Shown here in pieces: positions 54,124-64,000 of a stretch of DNA of 64,000 bases; position 1 is the first letter of the stretch; the number at the start of each line of letters is the position of its first letter. This DNA comes from Alphaproteobacteria bacterium (GTDB lineage Bacteria; Pseudomonadota; Alphaproteobacteria; Caulobacterales; Hyphomonadaceae), in assembly GCA_018969425.1 (NCBI GenBank), contig JAGWYJ010000005.1, forward strand, positions 1 through 64,000. Reading direction: 5' to 3'. Position numbers and translations under genes: made by a program. The notes under the pieces were generated by a model that saw only the letters and a program-made list of their open reading frames with translations, made no database searches and had not been told where the DNA came from.

Positions 54124-55653
54124 ATGATCCGCATCTGCGTCTCTATGGCCTGCCTTCTCTCCCTGTCCGCCTGTGCGAGTTCGGGCGGGCCGACCGAGGC
54201 GCCGCCGCCTGCTGTTCGTCAGCAGCAGGACAGTTACTACCAGTCGGCCGCAAAGGCTGTTTCCGGGCGAGAGGCCGAGCGCGGCGCACCGAGAGCCAAA
54301 AACGTTATACTTTTCATCGGCGACGGCATGGGGGTCTCGACGATTACCGCCGGGCGAATTTGGGCGGGACAGAACCGTGGAGTGGATGGCGAGAGCTATC
54401 GGCTTGCTATGGAGACCCTTCCCTATTCCGCCTTTGCAAAGACCTACACGCACGACAGCCAGGTTGCCGACAGCGCCCCAACAGCCACAGCGATGACCAC
54501 GGGCGTCAAGTCGTACAATGGGACTATCGGCGTCACCCAATCAGCGGACATACGTAAGTGCGTGACGGCAGAGACGGCGAGCGCCGACTCTCTCTGGGAG
54601 ATCGCCGAGGATGCCGGGTTGGCCACAGGGGTGATATCGACAGCTCGTCTGACCCACGCCACCCCTGCGGCCACCTACGCCAAGACGACGGAGCGGGACT
54701 GGGAGAACGACGCCCAGGTCTCTCCGAGCGGCAAGGAGGCTGGATGCCGGGACATCGCCCGTCAGTTTGTCGACTGGCGTCACGGAGACGGATTTGAGGT
54801 GTTCATGGGAGGAGGGAGAGCGAACTTCCTTCCTTCAACCTTGGTCGATCCCGAGTATCCGAACCTGAAGGGGGCGCGAGCCGATGGTCGGGACCTGACG
54901 CGCGAATGGGCGGAAGCCGGGTCCTCCCGCCGTGTTGTGACGGACCTTGCCGGCTTCAGGGGGGTGAACTTCGACAGCGATGTTCAGGTGCTCGGCCTCT
55001 TTGAGCCCTCTCACATGCAGTATGAGGCCGACCGCGCCAGGGATAGGGCGGGGGAGCCCTCTCTCGCCGACCTCACGCGAGCGGCAATAACCCGTCTCTC
55101 CCGCAATCCTAAGGGATATGTTCTGATGGTGGAGGCCGGGCGGATCGATCACGCTCATCACGCTGGAAATGCGGCCCGTGCGTTGGCCGACACCGCCGCG
55201 CTTGACGAAGCCGTGGCGGCCGCCATGGCGGCGAGCGATCCTCGCGACACGCTGATCATCGTGACCGCGGATCACAGCCATACCTTTGTCATTCAGGGCT
55301 ATCCCGGGCGCAACAATCCCATCCTGGGACTCGTAACCTATCCTGATGGAAAGGGCGCGGTCCGAGGACTGGACAGTCGCCCCTTTACGACCCTGGCCTA
55401 CATGAACGGCCCGGGCTCGATCTGCCGGATCTCCCCGCAGGGGAATGTCTGCAATCGGGAGGACCTTTCAAAGGTCGACACCCAGGCCCTTGATTACGTG
55501 CAGCAGGCGCTGATTCCGTTGCCCTCTGAGACCCATGGAGGCGAGGATGTCGCTGTGTTCGCCCGAGGACCGGGTGCGCAGCTGGTCAGCGGCACGATCG
55601 AGCAGAACGAAATCTTCCATGTCATGGCGCGGTCTCTCGGGCTCGTGCGTTAG
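54124..55653 (+). CDS. Alkaline phosphatase (PhoA-type), predicted lipoprotein
   Basis: 509 residues. Leader MIRICVSMACLLSLSACAS has lipobox LSAC (Cys17), so the enzyme is probably membrane-anchored. Metal and catalytic residues: FIGDGMG, nucleophile Ser117 in VADSAPTATAM, VEAGRIDHAHHAGN, and VTADHSHTFVIQGYPG. Ser as nucleophile (DSAxT) is the PhoA rather than the PhoD/PhoX type. It releases phosphate from monoesters. GGGGAGA precedes the ATG. No Pho box is recognised upstream. Confidence 0.92.
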   Translation: MIRICVSMACLLSLSACASSGGPTEAPPPAVRQQQDSYYQSAAKAVSGREAERGAPRAKNVILFIGDGMGVSTITAGRIWAGQNRGVDGESYRLAMETLPYSAFAKTYTHDSQVADSAPTATAMTTGVKSYNGTIGVTQSADIRKCVTAETASADSLWEIAEDAGLATGVISTARLTHATPAATYAKTTERDWENDAQVSPSGKEAGCRDIARQFVDWRHGDGFEVFMGGGRANFLPSTLVDPEYPNLKGARADGRDLTREWAEAGSSRRVVTDLAGFRGVNFDSDVQVLGLFEPSHMQYEADRARDRAGEPSLADLTRAAITRLSRNPKGYVLMVEAGRIDHAHHAGNAARALADTAALDEAVAAAMAASDPRDTLIIVTADHSHTFVIQGYPGRNNPILGLVTYPDGKGAVRGLDSRPFTTLAYMNGPGSICRISPQGNVCNREDLSKVDTQALDYVQQALIPLPSETHGGEDVAVFARGPGAQLVSGTIEQNEIFHVMARSLGLVR

Positions 55654-55661
55654 GACCGGAT

Positions 55662-56309
55662 ATGACCCCAGCCTCAGCAATGATGGGTCATCGCTTTTCC
55701 TGGGTCATCGGAGCCTGTGGAATTGCGCTGGGCGCATGTCAGCCAGCGGAAGAGATCTCATCCCCCGCCGTCAGTCCCTCGCCTTTGGAAGAGACTGCTC
55801 CCCTTTCGCCCGACGCCGCTTCTCCCCCGGCGGCGGGCGAGATCCGGATGAAGCCGGTCGTGTTTCAGCCGGTAGGCGAGCCAGCCGCTTCTGCGACGGG
55901 AGCCTTGTCCTTGACGGCGATCCGTCCCGCACTCCCCGATGCGGCGCCGGCTATGAGCCTCGAGACCCAGACCGGCCTCAGATATCAGACGGAGCTGGCT
56001 CAGGGCGGGGTCGGTCTGACGGATGATTTCGACTGGACGGCCTTATTCGCTATCCCGCCGGCCCAGGCGAAGGCGTCCCCTTCGGCTCTGTCCGTTGATG
56101 TTCACAAGGTGACCGGAGAGATCTCTGGAGCGTCCGATGCGCCCGGTTTGTGCGGCGCGCGTCCAGTCCGGATGCTGGCGATCGTGACCCCTGTTGAGGG
56201 ACCTGACGGCGGACGACAGCTCAGAATGGCCGTTTTCAGCGCCGACGGCTGGCCGCCCGAAGATATCGGCGGCCTGTGCGGCGTGTTCGCCTACGCTCTG
56301 CCAGGCTAG
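55662..56309 (+). CDS. Lipoprotein of unknown function
   Basis: 215 residues, 8 bp after the phosphatase stop, so probably co-transcribed. Signal region WVIGACGIALGAC has a lipobox ending at Cys26, followed by a Pro/Ser/Ala-rich linker (SPAVSPSPLEETAPLSPDAASPP). The C-terminal domain has two Cys (APGLCGARP, GGLCGVFAY) that may pair. No family is recognised. Confidence 0.7.
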   Translation: MTPASAMMGHRFSWVIGACGIALGACQPAEEISSPAVSPSPLEETAPLSPDAASPPAAGEIRMKPVVFQPVGEPAASATGALSLTAIRPALPDAAPAMSLETQTGLRYQTELAQGGVGLTDDFDWTALFAIPPAQAKASPSALSVDVHKVTGEISGASDAPGLCGARPVRMLAIVTPVEGPDGGRQLRMAVFSADGWPPEDIGGLCGVFAYALPG

Positions 56310-56316
56310 AGTTCAG

Positions 56317-56350
56317 GAGATGGGCGGACATCAAATGCGCCGCCCATCTC
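56317..56350. terminator. Hairpin between convergent genes
   Basis: GAGATGGGCGG and CCGCCCATCTC (11-bp arms) flank a 12-nt loop. No clear T-run on either side. Its position between two converging stops suggests a bidirectional transcription barrier. Confidence 0.5.
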
Positions 56351-56372
56351 AAGGACTGCGGCAGGCGATATC

Positions 56373-57698
56373 TCAGTTGAGCGCCTGATAGATCAAAGCT
56401 CGCAGCTTTCCCACGTCATCGACTGTTCCCGCCGGAATAAGCTGGATCAGGTAGACCACGGTGAGGTCCTCTTTCGGGTCGACCCAGTACTGGCTGTGGT
56501 AGGCGCCGCCCCAGCTGAACTCTCCTTCGGAGCCGGGAAGACCGTTGTCTCCGAGGTCGGTTCTGATCCGGAAGCCGAGCCCGAAGCCTGTGCCGGGGGG
56601 ATACGGGATGCTTCCCAGATGGTTGACGGTCATAAGCTCCACGCTTTTACGGCTGAGATAACGGCGGCCGTCCATCTCCCCGTCCCGTCGGAGCATTTCG
56701 AGAAATCTGGAATAATCCGCTGCCGTCGACAGCAGGCCCGCGCCTCCCGAAAAGGCCGTCCTTGGGCCGTTGAGATAGTGACCCTGGCCGATATGGCCTG
56801 TGATGCGCCATTCTCCCGGATCCGCAGCCCGCGTGACGCCATTCGCCGCCGCAGAATAAACAACCGCAAGACGACTGGCCTTCTCGTTCGGAAGATAGAA
56901 GTGAGTGTCCTTCATACCGAGCGGGCGGATGAGCCGATCATTTAGAAACGCTTCCAGCGTCTGTCCGCTGAGTTTCTCGACCACGACGCCCAGTATGTCC
57001 GTGTTGTAGCCGTAGACGAATTGCTCCCCGGGTTGAGCGGTCATCGGGAGGGCCGCCATTCGGGCGACGACCGCCGACACAGGTTCGCTGCGATCTGCGA
57101 AGTACCACCCCTGAATGCCGGCCGCGGCCCACTCCTTCTGGGCCGGCCCCGTCCCGTATGAGATTCCTGCCGTATGGGTCAGAAGATCCCTGATCGTGAT
57201 CGCCCGCTTCGCCGGGACGACGTCATATCCGCCCTCCGCCTTAGGGACAGCGACGGTCGTTTTCGACCACTCGGGGAGGTGTTTGCCCAGCGGGTCGTCA
57301 AGAAGGAGCTTGCCCTCTTCCATCAGCATCATGATGGCAACGCTCGTCAGCGCCTTTGTCTGCGAGGCGATCCGGAAGATGTCGTCTTCCTTCATCACCG
57401 CGCCCGCCTCCTTGTCACGCCAGCCGAAGGCTTCCGAATAGACGTCCCGTCCGTTCTGGCGGATGTCGACGACCGCCCCGGCGATCAGGCCCTTGTCCAC
57501 ATAGTCCTGAAGCATGGCTCCCACCCGCTTGATCCTGTCAGGCGAGATGGAGGGGGCTGGCGCTTCAAGTTGGGCCTGCCCGGTGGCGCTGCTCCGATCC
57601 AGCCATGGTTGAGCCGTGCTCGCGCAGGCGCCAAGGCCAAGGAGGGCGAGGCTGATCAAGCTGAGCGGCATTGTTCCGGAACGGAGGCGGAGGACCAT
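56373..57698 (-). CDS. Beta-lactamase-like serine hydrolase, predicted lipoprotein
   Basis: About 441 residues from ATG 57698 (AAGGAAAGAGAC upstream). Lipobox LGAC follows a hydrophobic leader (LISLALLGLGACAS). SxxK in ASQTKALTS, YGYNTDILG in the YxN position, and WGGAYHSQYWVDP in the HxG/KTG position match class C beta-lactamase/esterase (EstB-like) enzymes. The DUF-style family is broad; it may hydrolyse esters or peptidoglycan fragments. The substrate is unknown. Confidence 0.85.
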   Translation of the reverse strand: MVLRLRSGTMPLSLISLALLGLGACASTAQPWLDRSSATGQAQLEAPAPSISPDRIKRVGAMLQDYVDKGLIAGAVVDIRQNGRDVYSEAFGWRDKEAGAVMKEDDIFRIASQTKALTSVAIMMLMEEGKLLLDDPLGKHLPEWSKTTVAVPKAEGGYDVVPAKRAITIRDLLTHTAGISYGTGPAQKEWAAAGIQGWYFADRSEPVSAVVARMAALPMTAQPGEQFVYGYNTDILGVVVEKLSGQTLEAFLNDRLIRPLGMKDTHFYLPNEKASRLAVVYSAAANGVTRAADPGEWRITGHIGQGHYLNGPRTAFSGGAGLLSTAADYSRFLEMLRRDGEMDGRRYLSRKSVELMTVNHLGSIPYPPGTGFGLGFRIRTDLGDNGLPGSEGEFSWGGAYHSQYWVDPKEDLTVVYLIQLIPAGTVDDVGKLRALIYQALN

Positions 57699-57886
57699 GT
57701 CTCTTTCCTTCATCTGAGCGCGTATCTCAGAGAACGATCGAAGGTGACGTCCCATCGGTCAAGCCCCTCACGACGGGAGATCGCAAGAAGCACCGCTTCG
57801 CCCCATGGCGCAGCTGGGAGGTTCGGGGATAATCTTGCTCCGAACCAGCGCGGGATCATGGCCTCGCCGTCGGTGGGAGACTGAAT

Positions 57887-59515
57887 ATGCGTGGTCGGGC
57901 GGCTGAGGTGTATGACTACGTGATCGTCGGGGCCGGCACGGCCGGTTGCCTCCTTGCCAACCGTCTGTCGGCTGATCCGTCGGTTCGGGTCCTGTTGCTT
58001 GAGGCCGGAGGAGAGGACGACTGGATCTGGTTCCACATTCCCGTCGGATATCTCTTCGCGATCGGCAATCCCAGAGCAGACTGGATGTTCGAAACTGATC
58101 CCATCTCTGGCCTCGGAGGCCGCACGCTTGGGTATCCGAGAGGCAAGGTTCTGGGCGGCTCTTCTGCAATCAACGCGATGATCTACATGCGGGGACAGAA
58201 GGAGGATTACGATAGATGGCGGGATATGGGCCTGTCCGGATGGGGATGGAGCGATGTGCGACCGCTTTTCCTGTCGCATGAGGATCATTTCTCGCCAGGG
58301 CCGCATCATGGATCTGGGGGGGAGTGGCGGGTTGAGACCCCTCGCATGAAATGGAAGGTCCTGGACGCCTTCGCCGACGCAGCAGAGGCCGCAGGCGTTC
58401 CGAAATGCGATGATTTCAACACGGGCGACAACTTTGGGACTGGATACTTCCAGGTCAATCAGAAGCGAGGGCGACGATGGAGCGCAGCCCGTGGATTTCT
58501 TCACCCTGTCAGGCGTCGCCGAAATCTTCGTATTGAGACAGGAGCCCATGCGGATCGGGTGATTATTCGCGACGGTCGCGCGGTGGGCGTCGCCTGGTCC
58601 AGAGGGACGGATCGTCATGTCTCTGAGTGTTCAGGCGAGGTCATTCTCGCGGCAGGCGCGGTTGCAAGCCCCAAGCTCCTCGAGCTTTCCGGAGTGGGCG
58701 GGGGAGAGCGTTTGCGATCGCTGGGTGTCGAGGTCGTTTGCGACCGGCCGGGCGTTGGAGAGAACCTTCAGGATCATCTGCAGCTGCGACCGATCTACCG
58801 GGTCCATGGCGTTGCGACGATGAATGAGCAGTATGCGCAGCAGTGGCGTCGACCCATAATGGCGCTCGATTACATTCTGCGACGTCGCGGCCCGATGACC
58901 ATGGCTCCTTCGCAGCTTGGGGCGTTTGCGCGCTCCTCGCCGGAGCGCGCAACCCCTGATCTGCAGTTCCATGTTCAGCCCCTCTCGCTCGATAAATTTG
59001 GAGAGGAGCTGCATAGGTTTCCTGCGATCACCATAAGCGTTTGCAATCTCCGACCGGAAAGTCGCGGCAGCGTCCACATCGTCTCGTCCGATGAGCGGGC
59101 GGCGCCCTCCATTCAGCCCAATTATCTGTCTACCGACGGCGATCTTGAGACAGCCGTGCGCGCATTGCGTCTTGTCAGGACGATTGTCGGCCAGCCTTCT
59201 TTGGCGTGTTTTTCTCCGGTGGAAGTTCGTCCTGGCGCTCACGCGGCGTCCGATCAGGAGCTGCGGAGAGCAGCGAGCGAGATCGGGGCGACGATTTTTC
59301 ATCCGGTAGGTACGGCCAGAATGGGTATGCGTGGGGATCCTGCGGCGGTCGTGGACGAACGATTGCGCGTGATCGGGGTGGCGGCGCTCCGTGTCATTGA
59401 TGCGTCGGTGATGCCGACGATTACGTCGGGCAACACGAACTCTCCGACCCTGATGATCGCTGAAAAGGGCGCGAGGATGGTGATGGAGGATGCTCGCACG
59501 GGCCGAGTTGGTTAA
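57887..59515 (+). CDS. GMC-family FAD-dependent oxidoreductase
   Basis: 542 residues. FAD dinucleotide motif YDYVIVGAGTAGCLLANRL, GMC signature 1 region YPRGKVLGGSSAINAMIYMRG, and the C-terminal ATIFHPVGTARMG with MPTITSGNTNSPTLMIAEKGA. It resembles choline/alcohol dehydrogenases and oxidises an alcohol with an unknown acceptor. No signal peptide is seen. No obvious partner gene is next to it; accA follows on the same strand after 79 bp. Confidence 0.9.
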   Translation: MRGRAAEVYDYVIVGAGTAGCLLANRLSADPSVRVLLLEAGGEDDWIWFHIPVGYLFAIGNPRADWMFETDPISGLGGRTLGYPRGKVLGGSSAINAMIYMRGQKEDYDRWRDMGLSGWGWSDVRPLFLSHEDHFSPGPHHGSGGEWRVETPRMKWKVLDAFADAAEAAGVPKCDDFNTGDNFGTGYFQVNQKRGRRWSAARGFLHPVRRRRNLRIETGAHADRVIIRDGRAVGVAWSRGTDRHVSECSGEVILAAGAVASPKLLELSGVGGGERLRSLGVEVVCDRPGVGENLQDHLQLRPIYRVHGVATMNEQYAQQWRRPIMALDYILRRRGPMTMAPSQLGAFARSSPERATPDLQFHVQPLSLDKFGEELHRFPAITISVCNLRPESRGSVHIVSSDERAAPSIQPNYLSTDGDLETAVRALRLVRTIVGQPSLACFSPVEVRPGAHAASDQELRRAASEIGATIFHPVGTARMGMRGDPAAVVDERLRVIGVAALRVIDASVMPTITSGNTNSPTLMIAEKGARMVMEDARTGRVG

Positions 59516-59594
59516 TGTCTGACGTCTTGCCCTGCGCTCTCGGGACCGCTACCCCTTCCGGCTGGACCTTGGCCCTAGACGTTTCGGGACGCTG

Positions 59595-60551
59595 ATGCGG
59601 ACGCCCTCCACTTATCTGGATTTTGAGAAGCCGGTAGCTGAACTCGAAACCAAGATCGCCGAGCTTCAGGCGGCTGGCGGTTCAGCGATTGACGAGGATG
59701 TTGCAAGACTTCGGGAGAAGGCTGCCAAGCAGCTGCGCGATATCTACTCCCATCTGACGCCCTGGCAGAAAACGCAGGTCGCCCGTCATCCGGACAGGCC
59801 TCATTTCATCGACTATCTTGATGGTCTCTTTGACGATTTCGTCGAACTCGCAGGTGATCGCAAGTTTATGAACGACGACGCCATCATGGGCGGCCTTGCG
59901 CGCTTTCGAGGGCGATCGGTTGTTGTCCTGGGACATGAGAAGGGCCGCGATACGCAAACCAGGCTGAAGCATAATTTCGGCATGGGAAAGCCTGAAGGAT
60001 ACCGCAAGGCGGTGCGTCTCATCGAGCTTGCAGGCCGCTTCTCCCTGCCGGTGATCACCCTCGTCGACACCTCTGGCGCATTCCCTGGCAAGGGCGGAGA
60101 GGAGCGGGGACAGGCCGAAGCTCTGGCGCGCTCCATAGAGGCATGTATGACGCTTGAGACGCCCCTGGTGTCGGTCATCGTGGGCGAGGGAGGGTCGGGC
60201 GGGGCGGTGGCTCTGGCGTCGGGCAATCGAGTGCTGATGATGGAGCACGCAGTTTATTCCGTCATATCGCCAGAGGGGGCGGCCTCAATCTTGTTCCGCG
60301 ACGCGAAGAGAGCCAAGGACACGGCCGAGGCGATGAAGATTACGGCGCAGGACCTCGAGAAGTTCCGGATCGTCGATGGCGTTGTTGCAGAGCCGATGGG
60401 GGGCGCTCACCGCGACCCGAAGGCCGCCATCCAGCGTGTCGGCGATGCGATTGAGGCAGCTCTTTCCTCCTTGTCGGGCCTGAGCCCGGCCGACCTCAAG
60501 CGGCAGCGCAAAGAGCGTTTCTATGCGATCGGTCGGCAAGTCCCTGCGTAG
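59595..60551 (+). CDS. accA: Acetyl-CoA carboxylase carboxyltransferase subunit alpha
   Basis: 318 residues. LDFEKPVAELETKIAEL is the family start, with IDYLDGLFDDFVELAGDR, FPGKGGEERGQAEALARSIEACM and GEGGSGGAVALASGNRVLMME in the crotonase core. With AccD (26.6 kb) it forms the alpha2beta2 carboxyltransferase that makes malonyl-CoA. Convergent with secA, separated by a hairpin. Confidence 0.97.
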   Translation: MRTPSTYLDFEKPVAELETKIAELQAAGGSAIDEDVARLREKAAKQLRDIYSHLTPWQKTQVARHPDRPHFIDYLDGLFDDFVELAGDRKFMNDDAIMGGLARFRGRSVVVLGHEKGRDTQTRLKHNFGMGKPEGYRKAVRLIELAGRFSLPVITLVDTSGAFPGKGGEERGQAEALARSIEACMTLETPLVSVIVGEGGSGGAVALASGNRVLMMEHAVYSVISPEGAASILFRDAKRAKDTAEAMKITAQDLEKFRIVDGVVAEPMGGAHRDPKAAIQRVGDAIEAALSSLSGLSPADLKRQRKERFYAIGRQVPA

Positions 60552-60595
60552 GGCGCGCTCTCGTCCCTGAGTCTGTCCGATTGATCAGGAGTTCC

Positions 60596-60620
60596 CGACT
60601 GCTTCAGGACGAAGCAGTCG
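60596..60620. terminator. Hairpin between accA and secA
   Basis: CGACTGCTTC and GAAGCAGTCG (10-bp arms) flank AGGAC. The plus-strand side has CCTCCCTTTCTC 8 bp on, without a clean T-run. It lies between converging stops. Confidence 0.45.
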
Positions 60621-60643
60621 CGAGACCTCCCTTTCTCGGGACT

Positions 60644-63328
60644 TCAGGCTCGGGCCGCCGCTGACGACACATCGCCGTGGCAATTCTTGTAACGCTTGCC
60701 TGAGCCGCACGGGCACGGAGCGTTACGGGGAGTCGACGCCCACGCCGGATCCGCTTGCGCCGGCGCAGCCGGAGCCGGCGCTTCCGGCCTCGGGAGCGCC
60801 TCGGCTGGGGCGTCTGAACCTTCTGTCTGAGGCGGCTCCACAACGAACTGTCCGCGCATCAGAACGCGGGTCACCGCTCGACGGAGGTCGCTCAGCAGCG
60901 TTTCGAAAAGGGAGAACGCTTCGGTCTTGAACTCATTGAGGGGGTCTCTCTGAGCATAGCCCCTGAGATGGATCACCGAACGCAGCTGATCGAGGTGAGA
61001 GAGGTGTTCGCGCCAGCGGACATCCACCTCCTGAAGGAGGATCTGCTTTTCCAGCCAGCGCATGCGCTCTTCGCCCACCAGGGCGGACTTTCGCACGAAC
61101 GCTTCATCTGCCGCCCCAAGGACCTTATCCGCCACTTCGCGCGTCGCAGAGCCTTCTGCGTCCGCCCAGGCTTTGACCGGAAGAATGAGCCCAAGCGTAT
61201 CGCCGATCTCTTCTTCGAGCTCGCGAATATTCCAGGTGTCGGAGTACGCTTTCTCAGGCATGTGCCGATAGCACATATCCTCAATCACCTGATGCCGCAT
61301 TTCACGAATGGCGTCCGCCACCTGGGAGGCGCGCATGAAGTCGATCCGCTGCTCGAAGATCGCCTTTCTCTGATCGTTGATCACATCATCGAACTTGAGC
61401 AGGTTTTTCCGGATTTCGAAGTTTCGTTGCTCGACGCGCTTCTGGGATGTTTCAAGCGCCTTGTTCATCCACTTGTGAGTGATCGCTTCGTCTTCCTTGA
61501 TGCCGAGTCCGCGCATGATGGCGTCGAGACGCTCTGCAGCGAAGATCCTCAGCAGATCATCCTCAAGGCAGATGTAGAATTTAGAGCGTCCAGGATCGCC
61601 CTGACGACCTGTTCGGCCTCTCAGCTGATTATCGATGCGCCGGCTTTCGTGACGCTCAGTTGCAAGAACATAAAGCCCGCCGGCCTCGAGAGCTTCTTGC
61701 CGCTTCGCCGCGACATCCGCCTCGATGGTCTGTTTGAGAGACTTGATCTCAGCATCGTTCAGTTCGCGCCCGAGGGCCTCCGCCTTTGCGGCCGTTTCAT
61801 TGGCAAGACGCATTTCGACATTGCCGCCCAGCTGAATGTCGGTCCCGCGTCCCGCCATGTTGGTTGCGACAGTGACCGCGCCCGGCACGCCCGCCTGGGC
61901 GATGATCGCAGCCTCCTGCTCGTGATGGCGAGCGTTCAGGACCTTATGATCGATTTTTTGCGCTGCGAGGAGTGAGGAGAGGATTTCAGATTTTTCGATC
62001 GATACGGTTCCCACGAGGACCGGCTGTCGACGCCGGACGCAGTCGCGTATGTCCGTGATGATGGCTTTGTACTTCTCGGCGCCCGTCCGATAAACGACGT
62101 CGTCTTCGTCAATCCGCTTAACCGGCTTGTTCGTCGGGATCTCGACGACCTCGAGCTTGTAGATATCCTGGAATTCAGCAGCCTCGGTCGAGGCCGTGCC
62201 CGTCATGCCGGCGAGCTTGTCATAGAGCCGGAAATAGTTCTGGAAAGTGATCGAGGCCAGCGTCTGATTTTCAGGCTGGATGCGGGTCTTTTCCTTCGCC
62301 TCGATGGCCTGATGCAGGCCTTCAGACAGACGACGCCCCTGCATCATCCTGCCGGTGAATTCGTCAATCAGAACGACTTCGTTATTCTTGACGATATAGT
62401 CCTTGTCACGCTGGAACAGCTTGTGGGCCCGAAGCGCCTGATTGGCGTGATGTACGAGGGTGATGTTCGCGGGCTCGTAGAGCGAGCCCTGAAGGACGCC
62501 CGCTTCCGTCAGCAGTTCTTCGATCTTTTCATTGCCTTCTTCGCTGAACACCACGGAGCGCTGCTTTTCGTCGTGGGTGTAGTCCCCGGCCGCGAGGCGA
62601 GGGATGAGGCTGTCGATGATCTGATAAAGTTCGGACCGATCGTCAGTTGGGCCGGAAATGATCAGCGGCGTCCGGCTTTCGTCGATGAGGATCGAATCCA
62701 CCTCGTCGACCATTGCGAAGCGGTGACCCCTCTGGACCATGTCCGCCAGCGAGTACTTCATGTTGTCGCGAAGATAGTCGAAACCGAACTCGTTATTGGT
62801 GCCGTATGTGATGTCGCAGGCGTAGGCCAGGCGCCGCTGGTTGTCGTCCAGTCCGTGGACGATCTTGCCGACCGACATTCCCAGGAAGCGATAAATGCGT
62901 CCCATCCAGTCGGCATCGCGATTGGCGAGATAGTCGTTCACGGTGATGACGTGCACGCCCTTGCCCTCAAGGGCGTTGAGATAGACCGGCGCTGTCGCGA
63001 CAAGGGTTTTTCCTTCGCCGGTTCTCATTTCGGCGATGGCCCCTGAATTGAGCACCATGCCCCCTATGAGCTGAACGTCGAAATGTCGCAGGCCCAAAGT
63101 ACGCTTTGAGGCCTCCCGAACGGTTGCGAAGGCTTCCGGCAGGATATCGGACAACTTCGCCCCATTGGCGATCTGCTGCCGAAAATCCCGTGTTCGCTGC
63201 TTGAGCGCCTCGTCGGAGAGGGCCTCGGTCACCGGCTCGAGGGCGTTGATCCGCTGGACTAGCGCCTTGTATGGACGGATTTTTCGGTCATTAACCGAAC
63301 CAAGAAGTTTCTGGGCGATCCCGAACAT
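60644..63328 (-). CDS. secA: Preprotein translocase ATPase SecA
   Basis: 894 residues. Walker [14 protein letters not shown], Walker [13 protein letters not shown], the arginine-finger region [23 protein letters not shown], and the C-terminal zinc-binding tail [15 protein letters not shown] for SecB and phospholipid contact. It drives export through SecYEG. It is divergent from a parvulin-type lipoprotein gene (63551), an order seen in other alphaproteobacteria. Confidence 0.97.
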   Translation of the reverse strand: MFGIAQKLLGSVNDRKIRPYKALVQRINALEPVTEALSDEALKQRTRDFRQQIANGAKLSDILPEAFATVREASKRTLGLRHFDVQLIGGMVLNSGAIAEMRTGEGKTLVATAPVYLNALEGKGVHVITVNDYLANRDADWMGRIYRFLGMSVGKIVHGLDDNQRRLAYACDITYGTNNEFGFDYLRDNMKYSLADMVQRGHRFAMVDEVDSILIDESRTPLIISGPTDDRSELYQIIDSLIPRLAAGDYTHDEKQRSVVFSEEGNEKIEELLTEAGVLQGSLYEPANITLVHHANQALRAHKLFQRDKDYIVKNNEVVLIDEFTGRMMQGRRLSEGLHQAIEAKEKTRIQPENQTLASITFQNYFRLYDKLAGMTGTASTEAAEFQDIYKLEVVEIPTNKPVKRIDEDDVVYRTGAEKYKAIITDIRDCVRRRQPVLVGTVSIEKSEILSSLLAAQKIDHKVLNARHHEQEAAIIAQAGVPGAVTVATNMAGRGTDIQLGGNVEMRLANETAAKAEALGRELNDAEIKSLKQTIEADVAAKRQEALEAGGLYVLATERHESRRIDNQLRGRTGRQGDPGRSKFYICLEDDLLRIFAAERLDAIMRGLGIKEDEAITHKWMNKALETSQKRVEQRNFEIRKNLLKFDDVINDQRKAIFEQRIDFMRASQVADAIREMRHQVIEDMCYRHMPEKAYSDTWNIRELEEEIGDTLGLILPVKAWADAEGSATREVADKVLGAADEAFVRKSALVGEERMRWLEKQILLQEVDVRWREHLSHLDQLRSVIHLRGYAQRDPLNEFKTEAFSLFETLLSDLRRAVTRVLMRGQFVVEPPQTEGSDAPAEALPRPEAPAPAAPAQADPAWASTPRNAPCPCGSGKRYKNCHGDVSSAAARA

Positions 63329-63550
63329 TCACGCCTACCCGCTGTCAGCCCTCCGCGACGATCGCGGTGTGCGATGCTATAAACCGGACCTGACGTTAGA
63401 GCGCCAGTCAGGGTTTGATCGCGCCAGCGGGATAACTCCCTCGACTTGCGCATCCGCGAGACGTAAGGACCACCCTACCCGGTGTCAATCCGACCACTGG
63501 ATAGCCGAGACTGCTTGATGACAGTTTAAACAGCTTGAGGAGCAGGCGGA

Positions 63551-64000
63551 ATGGTTTTTGGCGCGCGAGTAGGGGCAGGTCTGTTCGCGCTGGCTCTGGT
63601 CCTGGCGGGGTGCGAGAGAGCGCCGCAGGCCGTGGTCGAGACCGCCGTAGAGGATGAGGCTGTCGCTGCGCGAGTGGACGACGAGACCATTTATGTGTCC
63701 GAAGTGCGCCTAGAGGCTGAAGCCCAGGGGCTCCTGGACGGAGGTAAGGACCTTGAGCCGGACAGCGCGGAGTTCAACCGGATCCTCGATCAGCTGATCG
63801 ACGTGAAGCTCCTAGCGATCGAGGCCAAGAAGCGTCGGCTGGACGAGGACCCGCAGTCTCGTCACCGCCTGCAGGCCGCGCGCGAGCATATTCTCGGAAA
63901 TATATTAATGGAAACGGTGGTTTCAGAGCGGGTTGACGAGGCCGCAATACGCAAGATGTACGAGGCCCAGATTGCGATCTGGGACTTGGGGGAGGAAGCC
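63551..64000 (+). CDS. Parvulin-type (PpiC/SurA-like) lipoprotein, 5' part
   Basis: 150 codons to the window end, starting at ATG 63551 just after TTGAGGAGCAGGCGG. Lipobox LVLAGC gives Cys20. The segment VDDETIYVSEVRLEAEAQG and FNRILDQLIDVKLLAIEAKKRRLDEDPQSRHRLQAAREHILGN resembles the SurA/PpiC N-terminal chaperone helices that precede a rotamase domain. The rotamase part would lie beyond the window. It faces secA across a 222-bp region and may help fold exported proteins. Confidence 0.8.
   Translation, partial: MVFGARVGAGLFALALVLAGCERAPQAVVETAVEDEAVAARVDDETIYVSEVRLEAEAQGLLDGGKDLEPDSAEFNRILDQLIDVKLLAIEAKKRRLDEDPQSRHRLQAAREHILGNILMETVVSERVDEAAIRKMYEAQIAIWDLGEEA

Noticed and set aside
60968-61975. 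335-codon plus-strand frame inside secA
   Set aside because: It is antisense to SecA, whose motifs are continuous across the region.

Overview
The window is high-GC chromosomal DNA from an alphaproteobacterium. The gene order is typical of that class: lptC-lptA-lptB-rpoN-hpf-ptsN, aroA-cmk-rpsA-ihfB, trpF-trpB-trpA-accD-folC, tsaE-amgK-murU-addB-addA-trxA, and chvI-chvG followed by EIIA(Man)-HPr. A DivL-type pseudo-histidine kinase with Tyr in place of the phospho-acceptor His, preceded by a perfect CtrA-type box, points to a relative of Caulobacter, Hyphomonas or Parvularcula. I cannot fix the genus from sequence alone.

Layout. 1-4.1 kb is an accessory scar: the end of an IS3-type element, an autoinhibited Fic AMPylase-like gene behind a regular operator array, a 3' remnant of a DUF499-type ATPase of the kind found in phage-defence loci, and a secreted metalloprotease with a secreted partner. 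4.2-12.2 kb holds small exported proteins, a Tat-type hydrolase, a DUF1800/DUF1501 pair, and an ArsR regulator / thioredoxin 2 / rhodanese group with poorly coding DNA between. 12.2-18.1 kb is RNase D-like, the Lpt operon, sigma-54, the hibernation factor, EIIA(Ntr) and tRNA-Ala(GGC). 18.1-28.9 kb carries FYDLN acid protein, aroA, cmk, rpsA, ihfB, mscL, the trp genes, accD and folC. 28.9-38.2 kb on the minus strand carries thioredoxin, AddAB recombination, AmgK/MurU cell-wall recycling and TsaE.

38.3-49.9 kb has a ferredoxin reductase/ferredoxin pair, a serine hydrolase, divL, a phosphohexomutase, an esterase, ahcY with a strong operator/promoter, an EF-hand protein, and HPr plus EIIA(Man). 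50.0-54.0 kb has the chvIG two-component system and an IS1202/ISNCY-like insertion sequence flanked by a 20-bp direct repeat. 54.1-64.0 kb has alkaline phosphatase, a lipoprotein, a class C beta-lactamase-like hydrolase, a GMC oxidoreductase, accA, secA, and the 5' part of a parvulin-type lipoprotein divergent from secA.

The genes work together in several ways. accD and accA supply the carboxyltransferase of acetyl-CoA carboxylase. The PTS(Ntr) parts (ptsN, HPr, EIIA) sit near sigma-54 and ChvIG, but HprK and RapZ are absent from their usual slot. The most distinctive signals are the four-site ATTAAAG array before fic, the DUF499 remnant, DivL with its CtrA box, the ahcY operator overlapping its -35, and the IS with repeated ends and a long target duplication. 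I found no CRISPR array and no complete new multi-gene system.
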